In this document: one piece after another, positions 24,689 through 33,858 of the stretch | Layout: each line of letters starts with the position of its first letter | Numbering within the stretch: position 1 is the first letter of the stretch | Assembly (NCBI RefSeq): GCF_030848395.1 | Contig: NZ_JAVDBT010000013.1 | Location: 79,099-143,098 of the forward strand | DNA length: 64,000 bases | DNA from: Pseudogemmobacter lacusdianii | Lineage (GTDB): Bacteria; Pseudomonadota; Alphaproteobacteria; Rhodobacterales; Rhodobacteraceae | Direction of reading: 5' to 3' | The notes under the pieces: model-generated | What the model was told of the DNA's origin: nothing | The model's database searches: none | What the model saw: only the letters and a program-made list of their open reading frames with translations | Translations under genes and position numbers: made by a program

Positions 24689-25396
24689 ATGAGCGACTGG
24701 ACCCCGAAACGCTTCTGGAAGGAGGCGAAGGCCGAAGCTGTCGAGGGCGGATTTACCATCCGCCTTGATGGCCGCGCGGTGAAGACCCCGGCCAAAGCCT
24801 TGTTGGTGTTGCCAACCCTCGCCTTGGCCGAAGCCATCGCCGCCGAATGGGACGCGCAAGAGAAAGTCCTTAAGCCCGAGACCATGCCGCTCACCAAAGC
24901 CGCCAATTCCGCCATCGACAAAGTCGCGCCGATGCGGGCCGAGGTGATTGCCGAGCTTTCCAATTACGGCGGCAGCGACCTTTTGTGCTACCGCGCCACC
25001 GGCCCCGCCCCCTTGCAAGAGCGCCAAGCCGCCGCTTGGGATCCGCTTTTGGACTGGTCGGCCAAGACCCTCGACGCACCCCTTGTCGTGACATCGGGCA
25101 TCATGCCGGTGGATCAACCGGCGCAAAGCCTTGATCGGCTGACCGGCCATGTTGCCGCGTTCAGCAATTTTGAACTCGCAGCTCTGCATGACCTTGTGGC
25201 GATCTCGGGCTCGCTGGTCCTTGCCCTTGCCACCACCCGTGCGCGCCTGACCGCCAGCGAAGCCTTTGATCTGTCGCGCATCGACAATCATTGGCAGGTC
25301 GAGCAATGGGGCGAGGATGAAATGGAGGCCGCAGCCGAGACCATCCGCCGTGTCGCTTTTGTGCAAGCCGACCGATTCTGCGCATTGTGTCGGTAA
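24689..25396 (+). CDS. ATP12-family F1-ATPase assembly chaperone
   Basis: A 235-residue soluble protein of the ATP12 family; the mitochondrial member binds the F1 alpha subunit before assembly, and alphaproteobacteria carry the ancestral form. Recognisable features are FTIRLDGRAVKTPAK near the start, AEWDAQ, and NYGGSDLLCYRA, then RQAAAWDPLLDW and the final IDNHWQVEQWGEDEMEA. It lies 22 bases after the rluC-like gene in the same direction. The family role in bacteria is inferred from the mitochondrial protein. Confidence 0.93.
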   Translation: MSDWTPKRFWKEAKAEAVEGGFTIRLDGRAVKTPAKALLVLPTLALAEAIAAEWDAQEKVLKPETMPLTKAANSAIDKVAPMRAEVIAELSNYGGSDLLCYRATGPAPLQERQAAAWDPLLDWSAKTLDAPLVVTSGIMPVDQPAQSLDRLTGHVAAFSNFELAALHDLVAISGSLVLALATTRARLTASEAFDLSRIDNHWQVEQWGEDEMEAAAETIRRVAFVQADRFCALCR

Positions 25397-25627
25397 CATT
25401 TCGAAGCAAATTCTTCGACGCGCGCCTAAAACCGCCGCATTCTTCCAAATAACGTCATGAAAACAGGCGATCTTTTCGATCGTTTGCATGTCCCCTTGAC
25501 CGATTCCTGTCCTTTCGCCGACACTGCCCTGCACTGGGAGAGGCCAACCTCCAACAGGATCAAGCCTAAGCCAGCAAGGCTGGGACAAAAAAGCCGCCCT
25601 CGCGGCGGAGAAACAGGAAGAGGTAAC

Positions 25628-26644
25628 ATGAAAAAATCGGTATTCCTCGGCGCTTTTGCGGCATCGACCGTTCTGGCCGGCGCAGCTTTCGCCGGCACGC
25701 TGGATGATGTGAAGGCCCGCGGCGAGCTGATCTGCGGCTCCAACGTCGGCCTCACCGGCTTTGGCGCACCCGATGCCAGCGGCGAGTGGAAGGGCTTCGA
25801 TGTGGACCTGTGCCGCGCCGTTGCCGCCGCCGTCTTGGGCGATGCGACCAAGGTGAAATTCGTCCCCACCACCGGCGAGACCCGCTTCACCGCTTTGGCT
25901 TCGGGCGAAGTGGACCTTCTGGTCCGCAACTCGACCGCCACCTATGGCCGCGACGTTGACCTGAAGCTCGATTTCGTTGCGATCAACTACTATGACGGCC
26001 AAGGCTTCATGGTCAAAAAAGACCTCGGCGTTTCCTCGGCTAAGGAACTCGATGGCGCCACCGTCTGCATCCAGACCGGCACCACGACCGAGCTGAACTT
26101 GGCCGACTTCTTCAAGTTCAACAACATCTCCTACACCCCGGTTACCGTGCAGGACGATTCGGAAGCCCAGCGCCAATATCTGGCTGGTGCTTGCGACACC
26201 TACACCACCGACGCTTCGGGTCTAGCGGCCTCGCGCGCCACTATGGCCGACAGCGAGAACCACATCATCCTTCCCGAGATCATCTCGAAAGAGCCGCTTG
26301 GGCCGGCCGTGCGTCATGGCGACAACCAGTGGGGCGATATCGTCCGCTGGACCTTCAACGCTCTGCTGATCGCTGAAGAAAAAGGCATCACCAAAGCCAA
26401 TATCGAAGAAGCCGCCGCGTCCTCGACCGACCCGGAAGTCCGCCGCCTCCTTGGCATCGAGGGTGACCTTGGCGCGATGGCCGGTCTCGACAACAACGCC
26501 TTCAAGAATGCCATCGCCGCCAGCGGCAACTATGGCGAGATCTTTGAGGCCAATATCGGCACCGCCACCCCGATCGGTCTGGCCCGCGGGTTGAACGCGC
26601 TCTGGACCCAAGGTGGGCTGCAATACGCCGCACCGTTCCGGTGA
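25628..26644 (+). CDS. general L-amino acid ABC transporter substrate-binding protein (AapJ/BztA)
   Basis: A 338-residue periplasmic binding protein. A signal peptide MKKSVFLGAFAASTVLAGAAFA precedes the mature start GTLDDVKARGELICGSN. The ligand-binding fold continues with GFDVDLCRAVAAAVLGD, VKFVPTTGETRFTALASG and DLLVRNSTATYGRD, all typical of AapJ/BztA. Such systems take up glutamate, glutamine, aspartate and often other L-amino acids. The ATG at 25628 is supported by the signal peptide and a GGAAGAGG site. It heads a four-gene operon and is followed by a hairpin, which would let the binding protein be made in excess of the membrane subunits. Confidence 0.95.
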   Translation: MKKSVFLGAFAASTVLAGAAFAGTLDDVKARGELICGSNVGLTGFGAPDASGEWKGFDVDLCRAVAAAVLGDATKVKFVPTTGETRFTALASGEVDLLVRNSTATYGRDVDLKLDFVAINYYDGQGFMVKKDLGVSSAKELDGATVCIQTGTTTELNLADFFKFNNISYTPVTVQDDSEAQRQYLAGACDTYTTDASGLAASRATMADSENHIILPEIISKEPLGPAVRHGDNQWGDIVRWTFNALLIAEEKGITKANIEEAAASSTDPEVRRLLGIEGDLGAMAGLDNNAFKNAIAASGNYGEIFEANIGTATPIGLARGLNALWTQGGLQYAAPFR

Positions 26645-26652
26645 TCTGATCG

Positions 26653-26687
26653 AAAGGGGCGCGTCCGCAAGGTCGCGCCCCTTTTGT
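26653..26687 (+). terminator. hairpin between the binding-protein and permease genes
   Basis: An 11-bp stem (AAAGGGGCGCG with CGCGCCCCTTT), a ten-base loop and TTTTGTCTTTTT behind it, nine bases past the stop. It looks like an intrinsic terminator that is leaky, since the remaining transporter genes follow in the same direction with no other clear promoter. Stabilisation of the upstream mRNA end is an alternative role. Confidence 0.8.
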
Positions 26688-26809
26688 CTTTTTCGGGCCT
26701 GGCCCACGCGGGTCGCCGCAAAATTACACGTCCCGTCATCCCGCAGATCGACACGATCTGCCGCATAACCGGCGCCAAAGCCGGACATGACAGGCACAGG
26801 GGGTAAAGA

Positions 26810-28147
26810 ATGACTTTAGCCACGAGCACGCCCCCCGGGGCAGATCGAGACGGCTTTCGCCTTTCGATGCTGATTTACGATACCCGGTTCCGTGCAATCA
26901 CCATCCAAGTGGTGGTCTTGGTTCTGGTGCTGCTTTTGGTCGGTTGGTTGGTGGACAACACCATTCAAAACCTGAATGCCAAAGGCAAAGACATCAACTT
27001 CAGTTTCCTTTGGGTCCGCGCTGGCTATGATATCGAGCAGCAGCTGATCCCCTATACCAACGACAGCACCCACGGCCGCGCCGTCATCATCGGCCTGCTC
27101 AACACCTTGCTCGTTGCGATTGTCGGCTGTTTCTTCGCCACGATCATCGGCGTGATCGCCGGGGTCTTGCGGCTGTCCAACAACTGGCTCGTCAGCCGGT
27201 TGATGACCGTCTATGTCGAGGCTTTTCGCAACATCCCGCTGCTTTTGTGGATTGTCGTGATCTTCGTGGTCACCTCCGAGACCCAGCCCGCCCCCAATGA
27301 GTTCAAAGTCACGCAAGCGATGGTCGACAGCTGGCAGGATGATGATCCCGCCAATGATCTAGAGCCTACGGCCTCGAAAATCCTCTTTGGCACCGTCGCC
27401 GTCACCAACCGCGGCAGCTATATGGCCACGCCGATGCTTGACCGTCCCTTGGGCAGCACCGAGATTGGCGGCGTGCCGGTGAATTTCTCGGTGCTTGCGG
27501 CCTTGGCTGTGGTGATCGGCTCAATCTTGGTCAACCGCGCCATGCTGCGCCGGGTCAAGGCTCAGCAAGAGGCCACGGGCGAGCGGCCAACCACATGGTG
27601 GAAATCTCTCTTAATCCTGTTCGGCCCGATCGCGCTTTTGCTGCTGGCGATGGGCTTTCATCTGCAACTCCCGGCCTTTGCTTCCGATGAGAATGGCGTC
27701 TCAAAGGGCTTCAACTTCCAAGGCGGCATTTTGGTGCAGCACAGCTTCACCGCTTTGACTTTGGCCTTGGCGCTTTATACCGGAGCCTTCATCGCCGAGA
27801 TCGTTCGCGCCGGTATCCTTGCCATCAGCCGAGGCCAGACCGAGGCCTCCTTCGCCCTTGGCATCCGCCCCGGTCGCACGATGAGTCTCATCATTCTGCC
27901 GCAAGCCTTGCGGGTCATCATCCCGCCGCTGATCTCGCAATATCTCAACCTCACCAAGAACACCTCGCTTGGCATCGCGGTCAGCTACCTTGACCTGCGC
28001 GGCACTCTGGGGGGCATCACGCTCAACCAAACCGGGCGCGAGCTTGAGTGTATGCTCTTGATGATGCTCACCTATCTCATCATCAGCCTCATCATCTCGG
28101 GCCTGATGAACATCTACAACAATGCCGTGAAGCTGAAGGAGCGCTAA
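26810..28147 (+). CDS. amino acid ABC transporter permease (AapQ/BztB)
   Basis: A 445-residue inner-membrane protein. The first helix (about 30-52) leads to a periplasmic stretch, then the permease domain begins with GRAVIIGLLNTLLVAIVGCFFATIIG and VYVEAFRNIPLLLW. A large loop (about 165-300) splits the domain, as is normal for this subfamily. The C-terminal half has ALALYTGAFIAEIVRAGILAISRGQTEAS, the coupling motif, and PQALRVIIPPLISQYLNLTKNTSL. A GGGGGT site precedes the ATG. The bztC-like gene starts one base after its stop. Confidence 0.95.
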   Translation: MTLATSTPPGADRDGFRLSMLIYDTRFRAITIQVVVLVLVLLLVGWLVDNTIQNLNAKGKDINFSFLWVRAGYDIEQQLIPYTNDSTHGRAVIIGLLNTLLVAIVGCFFATIIGVIAGVLRLSNNWLVSRLMTVYVEAFRNIPLLLWIVVIFVVTSETQPAPNEFKVTQAMVDSWQDDDPANDLEPTASKILFGTVAVTNRGSYMATPMLDRPLGSTEIGGVPVNFSVLAALAVVIGSILVNRAMLRRVKAQQEATGERPTTWWKSLLILFGPIALLLLAMGFHLQLPAFASDENGVSKGFNFQGGILVQHSFTALTLALALYTGAFIAEIVRAGILAISRGQTEASFALGIRPGRTMSLIILPQALRVIIPPLISQYLNLTKNTSLGIAVSYLDLRGTLGGITLNQTGRELECMLLMMLTYLIISLIISGLMNIYNNAVKLKER

Positions 28148-28148
28148 G

Positions 28149-29945
28149 ATGTCCAACAGTTTCGTCCGCACTGAAATGCTCGCTGCACAAGAGCCGCCTC
28201 TGGGCCAGAAAGGCGCGGTGAAATGGCTGCGCGAGAACCTTTTCTCGGGTCCCGTGAACACCATCCTGACCCTGCTGGGGCTTTTCGTGATCTTCTGGCT
28301 CGTCGCCCGCGCCGCGCCTTGGTGGTGGAATGGCGTCTGGGATGCCACCAGCCTTGGCGAGTGTCGCCAGATCGTCGCCGCCAACGGCGCTGAAAGCGGG
28401 GCTTGCTGGGCGGTGATCCGCGCTCGCTGGCACCAATATATCTTCGGCTTCTACCCATCAGAGCTTTACTGGCGCCCGGTCTTGGCCGCTGGCCTTTTGA
28501 TGGTGGCGCTGGCCCCGGTGCTCTTTTGGAATGACCGCAAAGCCGCGATCATGGCCGGCATCTCCGGCGCGCTCACCCTGATTGCGATGCTGTTTCTTGG
28601 CACCGCGACCGCCCCGCTTTTGGTCTCGGCCGTGCTTTTGGTCGGGCTCTTTGCGCTGGCTTGGAGCCGGCCGAAGCTTTTGATCTGGGTGACGCTCAGC
28701 TATCCTTTCGCCTCGCTCTTTCTGCTCTGGGGCGGCTCGGTCTGGCTTTACCTCTCCGCCATGCTGGCCGCAGCCGTGGGCGTTGGCTTTGGCCTCCTTT
28801 ACAGCCGGCTCAAAGACTCCACCGGCAATCTGGTCTACGCCCTCCTGACCGCGCTGGGTGCGGCGGTGGTGGCGGCCGCCTTGCTGCATTACCTCAACGC
28901 CGTCAGCGCCGACTTCCTGACCAAGATCTCCGCCGCCAACAGCTTCTACCCAGGCTGGGGCGCCGAGAGCGGCATCCTCGTGAAACTCCTCGGAGCCATA
29001 GTCTCGGCTGTGGTCTGGGTGATCTCGATGCTGGTCTGGGCCATGGTTGCGGTGATGCGCGCGATCAGCGCCACGCTCGACCTGAACCTTGGGATGATCT
29101 TTGGCGGCACCTTGGCAAGCTTCCTTGGCCTGGGCGCCATACTTGCGGGCCTCGGCACCTTCCGCGCCGCCCGCAGCCGCGCCGCCGGGCTTGGCATCTT
29201 GGGTGGGCTTCTCGCCTTGGGCGCTTATTTCGTGATCCTGCACCCCTTGGTCACCGCCCAACTGGACCAGAGTCTTCCCCTTGGCCTCACCAAAGTCAGC
29301 TCTGACCAATTCGGCGGCTTCCTTTTGGCCATCGTCATCGGCGTCAGCGCCATCGCCGCCTCGCTGCCCTTGGGCATCATCCTCGCCCTCGGCCGCCGCT
29401 CTGACATGTTCCTCGTCAAAACCCTCTCCGTCGGGTTTATCGAGTTCATCCGAGGCGTGCCGCTCATCACCCTTCTCTTCACCGCCTCGCTGCTTTTGGC
29501 TTACTTCCTGCCGCCCGGCACCAATTTCGACCTGATCCTGCGGGTGATCATCCTCGCCTCGCTCTTCGCCTCGGCCTATATCGCCGAGGTGGTGCGGGGC
29601 GGTCTTGCCGCTCTCCCCCGTGGCCAATATGAGGCCGCCGATGCGCTTGGCCTTGATTATTGGCAAGCGCAGCGGCTGATCATCATGCCACAAGCGTTGA
29701 AGATCTCGATCCCGGGCATCGTCTCGACCTTCATCGGGCTTTTCAAAGACACCACTCTGGTCTCTTTCGTGGGCCTGCTCGACCCGCTGCGCGGTGTCAC
29801 CCAAATCGTACGCGCCGATATCAATTGGAAGGGCATCTATTGGGAGCCCTATATCTTCGTCGGCGCCATCTTCTTCATCATCTGCTTCGGCATGTCCCGA
29901 TACTCGATGTATCTGGAGCGCAAGCTGAAGACCGACCACCGTTAA
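28149..29945 (+). CDS. amino acid ABC transporter permease (AapM/BztC), unusually long
   Basis: A 598-residue permease, roughly 160 residues longer than the BztC/AapM proteins I know (about 430). The N-terminal part (EPPLGQKGAVKWLRENLFSGPVNTILTL) and the C-terminal permease domain (about 395-598) are normal; the latter has FIEFIRGVPLITLLF, YIAEVVRGGLAALPRGQYEAADALGL and PQALKISIPGIVSTFIGLFKDTTLV. Between about residues 120 and 395 lie several extra hydrophobic segments, enough for some six or more helices. The reading frame is open and codon use matches the neighbours, so it is not a frameshift. The partner is the upstream permease. Confidence 0.93.
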   Translation: MSNSFVRTEMLAAQEPPLGQKGAVKWLRENLFSGPVNTILTLLGLFVIFWLVARAAPWWWNGVWDATSLGECRQIVAANGAESGACWAVIRARWHQYIFGFYPSELYWRPVLAAGLLMVALAPVLFWNDRKAAIMAGISGALTLIAMLFLGTATAPLLVSAVLLVGLFALAWSRPKLLIWVTLSYPFASLFLLWGGSVWLYLSAMLAAAVGVGFGLLYSRLKDSTGNLVYALLTALGAAVVAAALLHYLNAVSADFLTKISAANSFYPGWGAESGILVKLLGAIVSAVVWVISMLVWAMVAVMRAISATLDLNLGMIFGGTLASFLGLGAILAGLGTFRAARSRAAGLGILGGLLALGAYFVILHPLVTAQLDQSLPLGLTKVSSDQFGGFLLAIVIGVSAIAASLPLGIILALGRRSDMFLVKTLSVGFIEFIRGVPLITLLFTASLLLAYFLPPGTNFDLILRVIILASLFASAYIAEVVRGGLAALPRGQYEAADALGLDYWQAQRLIIMPQALKISIPGIVSTFIGLFKDTTLVSFVGLLDPLRGVTQIVRADINWKGIYWEPYIFVGAIFFIICFGMSRYSMYLERKLKTDHR

Positions 29946-29957
29946 AGGAGCCCCCAT

Positions 29958-30728
29958 ATGACCAGTGCTAACGCCAAACTTCAGGTCTCCGACGAGGTCG
30001 CGGTCGAGATCCGCAATATGAACAAATGGTATGGCAGCTTTCATGTGCTGCGCGATATCGACATGACCGTGAACCGGGGCGAACGGATCGTGATCTGCGG
30101 CCCCTCTGGCTCGGGCAAATCCACCCTGATCCGCTGCATCAACCGGCTTGAGGAACACCAATCTGGCCAGATCATCGTCGACGGGACCGAGCTGACCTCG
30201 GACCTCAAGAACATCGACAAGGTCCGGTCCGAGGTTGGCATGGTGTTCCAACACTTCAACCTCTTCCCGCATCTCACCATCCTCGAGAACCTCACCCTCG
30301 CCCCGATCTGGGTCCGCAAAGTCCCGAAGAAAGAGGCGGAAGAGGTGGCAATGCACTACCTGCGCAAGGTGAAAATCCCCGAGCAGGCCAACAAATACCC
30401 CGGCCAGCTTTCCGGCGGCCAACAACAGCGCGTCGCCATCGCGCGCTCGCTGTGCATGAAACCCCGCATCATGCTCTTTGATGAGCCGACCTCGGCGCTT
30501 GACCCCGAGATGATCAAAGAGGTGCTCGACACGATGATCGAGTTGGCCGAAGAAGGCATGACCATGCTCTGCGTCACCCATGAGATGGGCTTTGCCCAAG
30601 CCGTCGCCAACCGGGTGATCTTCATGGACCAAGGCCAAATCGTCGAGCAGAACGAGCCGAAAGAGTTCTTCTCGAACCCGCAAAGCGAGCGCACCAAACT
30701 CTTCCTCAGCCAGATCTTGGGGCATTGA
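29958..30728 (+). CDS. amino acid ABC transporter ATP-binding protein (AapP/BztD)
   Basis: A 256-residue ATPase of the polar amino acid uptake class. Walker [10 protein letters not shown] is at 48-56, Q-loop [11 protein letters not shown] near 96, signature [15 protein letters not shown] near 151, Walker [14 protein letters not shown] near 173, and switch His in VTHEMGFA near 206. A GGAG site precedes the ATG. It is the last gene of the binding protein-permease-permease-ATPase operon and is followed by a strong terminator. Confidence 0.96.
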   Translation: MTSANAKLQVSDEVAVEIRNMNKWYGSFHVLRDIDMTVNRGERIVICGPSGSGKSTLIRCINRLEEHQSGQIIVDGTELTSDLKNIDKVRSEVGMVFQHFNLFPHLTILENLTLAPIWVRKVPKKEAEEVAMHYLRKVKIPEQANKYPGQLSGGQQQRVAIARSLCMKPRIMLFDEPTSALDPEMIKEVLDTMIELAEEGMTMLCVTHEMGFAQAVANRVIFMDQGQIVEQNEPKEFFSNPQSERTKLFLSQILGH

Positions 30729-30749
30729 ACCCAAGACAGCCACGGAAGC

Positions 30750-30776
30750 AAAAAGGGGCGCTCAGCGCCCCTTTTT
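30750..30776. terminator. bidirectional intrinsic terminator
   Basis: A perfect 12-bp palindrome (AAAAAGGGGCGC with GCGCCCCTTTTT) and three-base loop lie between two convergent genes, 21 bases after the transporter ATPase stop and 16 bases after the phosphatase stop on the other strand. The A- and T-runs on the two arms suit termination in both directions. Confidence 0.92.
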
Positions 30777-30792
30777 CATCTTTTGAAGGCGT

Positions 30793-31296
30793 TCAAGCCG
30801 CCAATTCCCTTGGCACCACAAAGTCCAAGGTCACGGCCTGGCCAAAGCCCACTTCGGCCCAATCCTCGATGCCAAACTCCACCACCAGCGTCGCCCCGGT
30901 GGGATAGCGGCGGAAATCGGGGCTGATCGGGGTTTTCGACACCAACCGATGCGCAAATTCCGCGATGCCGGGGTTATGGCCGATCATCATCACGCAATCG
31001 GCTTTGGCTTGGCGCAGCACAGCCATCATCACATCCGGCCCCGCATGGTAAAGCGAGGGCTTCAGCTCCAGCACCGGCGCGCCGGGCAAGGCCGGCGCCA
31101 CGCCAGAAAAGGTGTTGCGGGTGCGCAAAGCATCCGAGCAGAGCACCTCCTCAGGCACATAGCCCCGGCTCGCGAGCCACTGCCCCAGATCGGCCGCCGC
31201 CGCTTTGCCGCGCGCGTTCAAGGGCCGGTCGTGGTCCGCCATCAGCGGATCGTCCCAGCTGGATTTGGCATGTCGAGTGAGGATCAAGCGCTTCAT
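30793..31296 (-). CDS. SixA-like histidine phosphatase family protein
   Basis: A 167-residue protein of the histidine phosphatase (phosphoglycerate mutase-like) superfamily. It opens with MKRLILTRHAKSSWDD, which carries the catalytic RH motif, and has a second catalytic His in MIGHNPGIAEFA. The compact size and absence of other domains fit the SixA branch, whose E. coli member acts on a phosphorelay His; the true target here is unknown. ATG 31296 overlaps the stop of the ferredoxin gene as ATGA, so the two are cotranslated. Confidence 0.9.
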   Translation of the reverse strand: MKRLILTRHAKSSWDDPLMADHDRPLNARGKAAAADLGQWLASRGYVPEEVLCSDALRTRNTFSGVAPALPGAPVLELKPSLYHAGPDVMMAVLRQAKADCVMMIGHNPGIAEFAHRLVSKTPISPDFRRYPTGATLVVEFGIEDWAEVGFGQAVTLDFVVPRELAA

Positions 31297-31958
31297 TGGT
31301 GGAACTGCCCCATGTGATAGGCCGACTGTTCCGCCATCCTTGCATGGCCCCTGCTCACCGGGCAAGCGCGGCGCACAAGGCAACCGCCGGAAAGACACGC
31401 CTGCCCCGCCTCGTCCAGCCAAGCATGACAGCGCGGCACGTCATAGCCCGCGCCGGTCAGCGCCCCCGCCGGGCAAGCGCTCAGGCACGGCTTCTCAATG
31501 CAGCTGTCACAGGGTTTTGCGGCCTGCGGGAACTCCAGCGGCACCTTCAGCGCCAAAGCGCCCCGGTAGCTCACCCAAAGCCCTTGGCTCTCATGCACCA
31601 AGAGATGCACCGGGCTGTCCCAGCACCGGCCCGAGCGCAAAGCCCATTGGTAGAACGGGTGATAGGGCGGGCCGCCAAAGGGGAAATAGGCCTTGCCGCC
31701 CAGATCGCAGGCCAGCCGCCCGATCACCCGACGCGACCAGCGGTCCATCGGATTGGGCTGGCTGTCCTGCCATTCGGCGGAAGTTTTGAACGTGGGCCAG
31801 AACCCCGGCTGACGCGGGCCAATCATCACCAATGCGCGGGTGCCTGTGGGCAGCGTCTCATCCTCGCCCTCGACCGCAAAGCCGCCCATCACCTCAAGGC
31901 AATGCGGCGCCAAAAGCTGATCCAAACGCTCCAGCGTCAAAGGCGATTCGGAATCCAT
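31293..31958 (-). CDS. ferredoxin-like 4Fe-4S protein
   Basis: A 221-residue protein with two groups of cysteines near the C-terminus: C150, C153, C158 and C162 (CDSCIEKPCLSACP), and C177, C188, C193 and C199. These could hold one or two iron-sulphur clusters, and the layout resembles the ferredoxin part of epoxyqueuosine reductase-like proteins, but the cobalamin-binding part of QueG is missing. The N-terminal 145 residues are soluble. Role unknown. Its stop overlaps the phosphatase start (ATGA). Confidence 0.88.
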   Translation of the reverse strand: MDSESPLTLERLDQLLAPHCLEVMGGFAVEGEDETLPTGTRALVMIGPRQPGFWPTFKTSAEWQDSQPNPMDRWSRRVIGRLACDLGGKAYFPFGGPPYHPFYQWALRSGRCWDSPVHLLVHESQGLWVSYRGALALKVPLEFPQAAKPCDSCIEKPCLSACPAGALTGAGYDVPRCHAWLDEAGQACLSGGCLVRRACPVSRGHARMAEQSAYHMGQFHQ

Positions 31959-32085
31959 AGTTAACGCAAAGCTCCTACGCGGCAGGTCATGACCAAAGCC
32001 ATACGTAAGCCATACCTAAAACAGACGTTGCCCATACCTCGAATTCCGGCTTTGGCGCGCCGATTAACGACGCGCCCGCAAGCAC

Positions 32086-32985
32086 TTAGCTCGCAGACCG
32101 AGGCGTTACCCGCGGCGTGGTCGACCGGATCTGCGACCCCGCCCCGTGATCGGTGAACAGCTCCAAGAGCGCCGCATTCGGCACCTTGCCGTCAAGGATG
32201 GTCACAGCCCGCGTGCCCTGCTCGATCGCCGTCAAAGCGGTCTCGGTTTTGGGGATCATCCCGCCCGAAATCACGCCCTCAGCCGTCATCTTGCGGATCT
32301 CTTCCGGGGTGATCTGGGTCATCACCTGACCTTCGGCATTCTTCACGCCCGGCACATCGGTCATCAGAAGCAAACGGTCCGCTTTCAACGCGCCCGCAAT
32401 GGCACCTGCGGCGGTATCGCCGTTCACGTTGAAGGTCTCGTTATCCTTCATGCCGGTGCCAACCGGGGCAATAACCGGAATGATTCCAGCCATATAGAGA
32501 TCGCGCAGCACCTGCACATTCATCTCGACCGGACGGCCCACGAAGCCCAGCTCCGGGTCATCCGCCTCGCAGACCATCAGGTCATCATCCTTGCCCGAGA
32601 TGCCCACAGCCCGGCCACCGGCATCCATAATCGCCTGCACGATGCGCTTATTCACAAGGCCCGAAAGGATCATCTCGACCACTTCGACCGTGGCCTTATC
32701 GGTCACCCTTTTGCCGCGCACGAATTCGGATTTGATGCCCAGTTTCGACAGCATCTCATTGATCATCGGCCCGCCGCCATGCACCACCACGGGATGCACG
32801 CCAACTTGGCGCATCAAGACGATGTCGCGGGCAAATTCGGCCATCGCCGCATCATCGCCCATCGCGTTGCCGCCGAATTTCACGACCACCACGGCCCCGC
32901 TAAACCGTTGAAGATACGGCAAAGCTTCCGACAACATCTTCGCTGTGTTCTGTGCGTCCTGCATGGTCAACATCTGCTGTTTCAT
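32086..32985 (-). CDS. argB: acetylglutamate kinase
   Basis: A 299-residue amino acid kinase that phosphorylates N-acetyl-L-glutamate, the second step of arginine synthesis. Conserved elements are [10 protein letters not shown] near the start, [15 protein letters not shown] for substrate binding, [27 protein letters not shown] and LTDVPGV-like [16 protein letters not shown] six bases before the ATG at 32985 fixes the start; the longer frame is not homologous. It stands alone here, divergent from an SDR gene; other arg genes are not in view. Confidence 0.98.
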   Translation of the reverse strand: MKQQMLTMQDAQNTAKMLSEALPYLQRFSGAVVVVKFGGNAMGDDAAMAEFARDIVLMRQVGVHPVVVHGGGPMINEMLSKLGIKSEFVRGKRVTDKATVEVVEMILSGLVNKRIVQAIMDAGGRAVGISGKDDDLMVCEADDPELGFVGRPVEMNVQVLRDLYMAGIIPVIAPVGTGMKDNETFNVNGDTAAGAIAGALKADRLLLMTDVPGVKNAEGQVMTQITPEEIRKMTAEGVISGGMIPKTETALTAIEQGTRAVTILDGKVPNAALLELFTDHGAGSQIRSTTPRVTPRSAS

Positions 32986-33101
32986 GGGGGGCCTCCAGTC
33001 TTTAAAACCGCATAAGACTTTTGCCGCCCCCTGCCAAGACAAACTGCCGCACCTTGCCATTGCCCGCCAGAAGCTTAGCTTGCGCGCCAAAGGAGCCCGA
33101 C

Positions 33102-33845
33102 ATGGCTGATGAGACCTCTGAGCGTAAAATCCTCGTCCTAACCGGCGCCTCCCGCGGCATCGGCCACGCCACCGTGAAGCGCTTCAGCGCCGAAGGCTGG
33201 CGCGTCCTCACTTGCTCGCGCGAACCCATCGACCCGCGCTGCCCCTGGCCCGATGCCGAGGCGAACCATATCCAACTGGATCTGGCTGATCCAAACAAGA
33301 CCATTGCGGCGATTGAGACGATCAAGTCCAAGATCAATGGCAAGGTCCATGCGCTTGTAAACAATGCTGGAATCAGCCCCAAAGGCCCCGGCGGCGCACG
33401 GCTCACCACGCTCGACACCGACCTGCGCACCTGGGGCCATGTCTTCCATGTGAACTTCTTCGCCAGCGTGATCTTGGCCCGTGGGCTGCAAGAAGAACTC
33501 GCCGCAGCCAAGGGCAGCGTGGTCAATGTCACCTCGATCGCAGGCTCACGCGTGCATCCCTTTGCCGGGGCGGCCTATGCCACCTCAAAGGCGGCTCTGG
33601 CGGCTTTGACCCGCGAAATGGCGCATGATTTCGGGCCCTTGGGTGTACGCGTCAATGCCATCGCCCCCGGCGAGGTCGAAACCTCGATCCTTTCCCCCGG
33701 CACGGATAAGATCGTGGAAAAGCTGCCGATGCAGCGGCTTGGCCAGCCCAAAGAGGTGGCTGACGTGATCTGGTTCCTCTGCTCAGAGCAATCGAGTTAC
33801 ATCTCGGGCGCCGAGATCGAGGTGAACGGCGCCCAACACGTCTAA
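33102..33845 (+). CDS. SDR-family oxidoreductase
   Basis: A 247-residue classical short-chain dehydrogenase with canonical motifs: cofactor loop [15 protein letters not shown], catalytic Ser in VTSIAGS, and YATSK. The end [14 protein letters not shown] is the usual closing pattern. GGAG lies six bases before ATG 33102. It is divergent from argB and convergent with the MFS gene. The substrate cannot be told; the enzyme could belong to fatty acid, sugar or secondary metabolism. Confidence 0.92.
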   Translation: MADETSERKILVLTGASRGIGHATVKRFSAEGWRVLTCSREPIDPRCPWPDAEANHIQLDLADPNKTIAAIETIKSKINGKVHALVNNAGISPKGPGGARLTTLDTDLRTWGHVFHVNFFASVILARGLQEELAAAKGSVVNVTSIAGSRVHPFAGAAYATSKAALAALTREMAHDFGPLGVRVNAIAPGEVETSILSPGTDKIVEKLPMQRLGQPKEVADVIWFLCSEQSSYISGAEIEVNGAQHV

Positions 33846-33858
33846 CCTTCCGGCTCGC

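Noticed and set aside
25397..25627. Possible sigma-54 promoter before the amino-acid transporter
   Set aside because: No TGGCAC-N5-TTGC pattern; a TTGACC at 25496 has no good -10 partner.
24650..26176. A 508-residue frame antisense to ATP12 and the amino-acid binding protein
   Set aside because: It spans two real genes and an intergenic region with no motif or ribosome-binding site.
28458..30743. A 761-residue frame antisense to the amino-acid permease and ATPase genes
   Set aside because: It mirrors two clear genes; its Asp/His/Gly-rich composition is that of a GC-rich shadow frame and it has no start signal or family motif.
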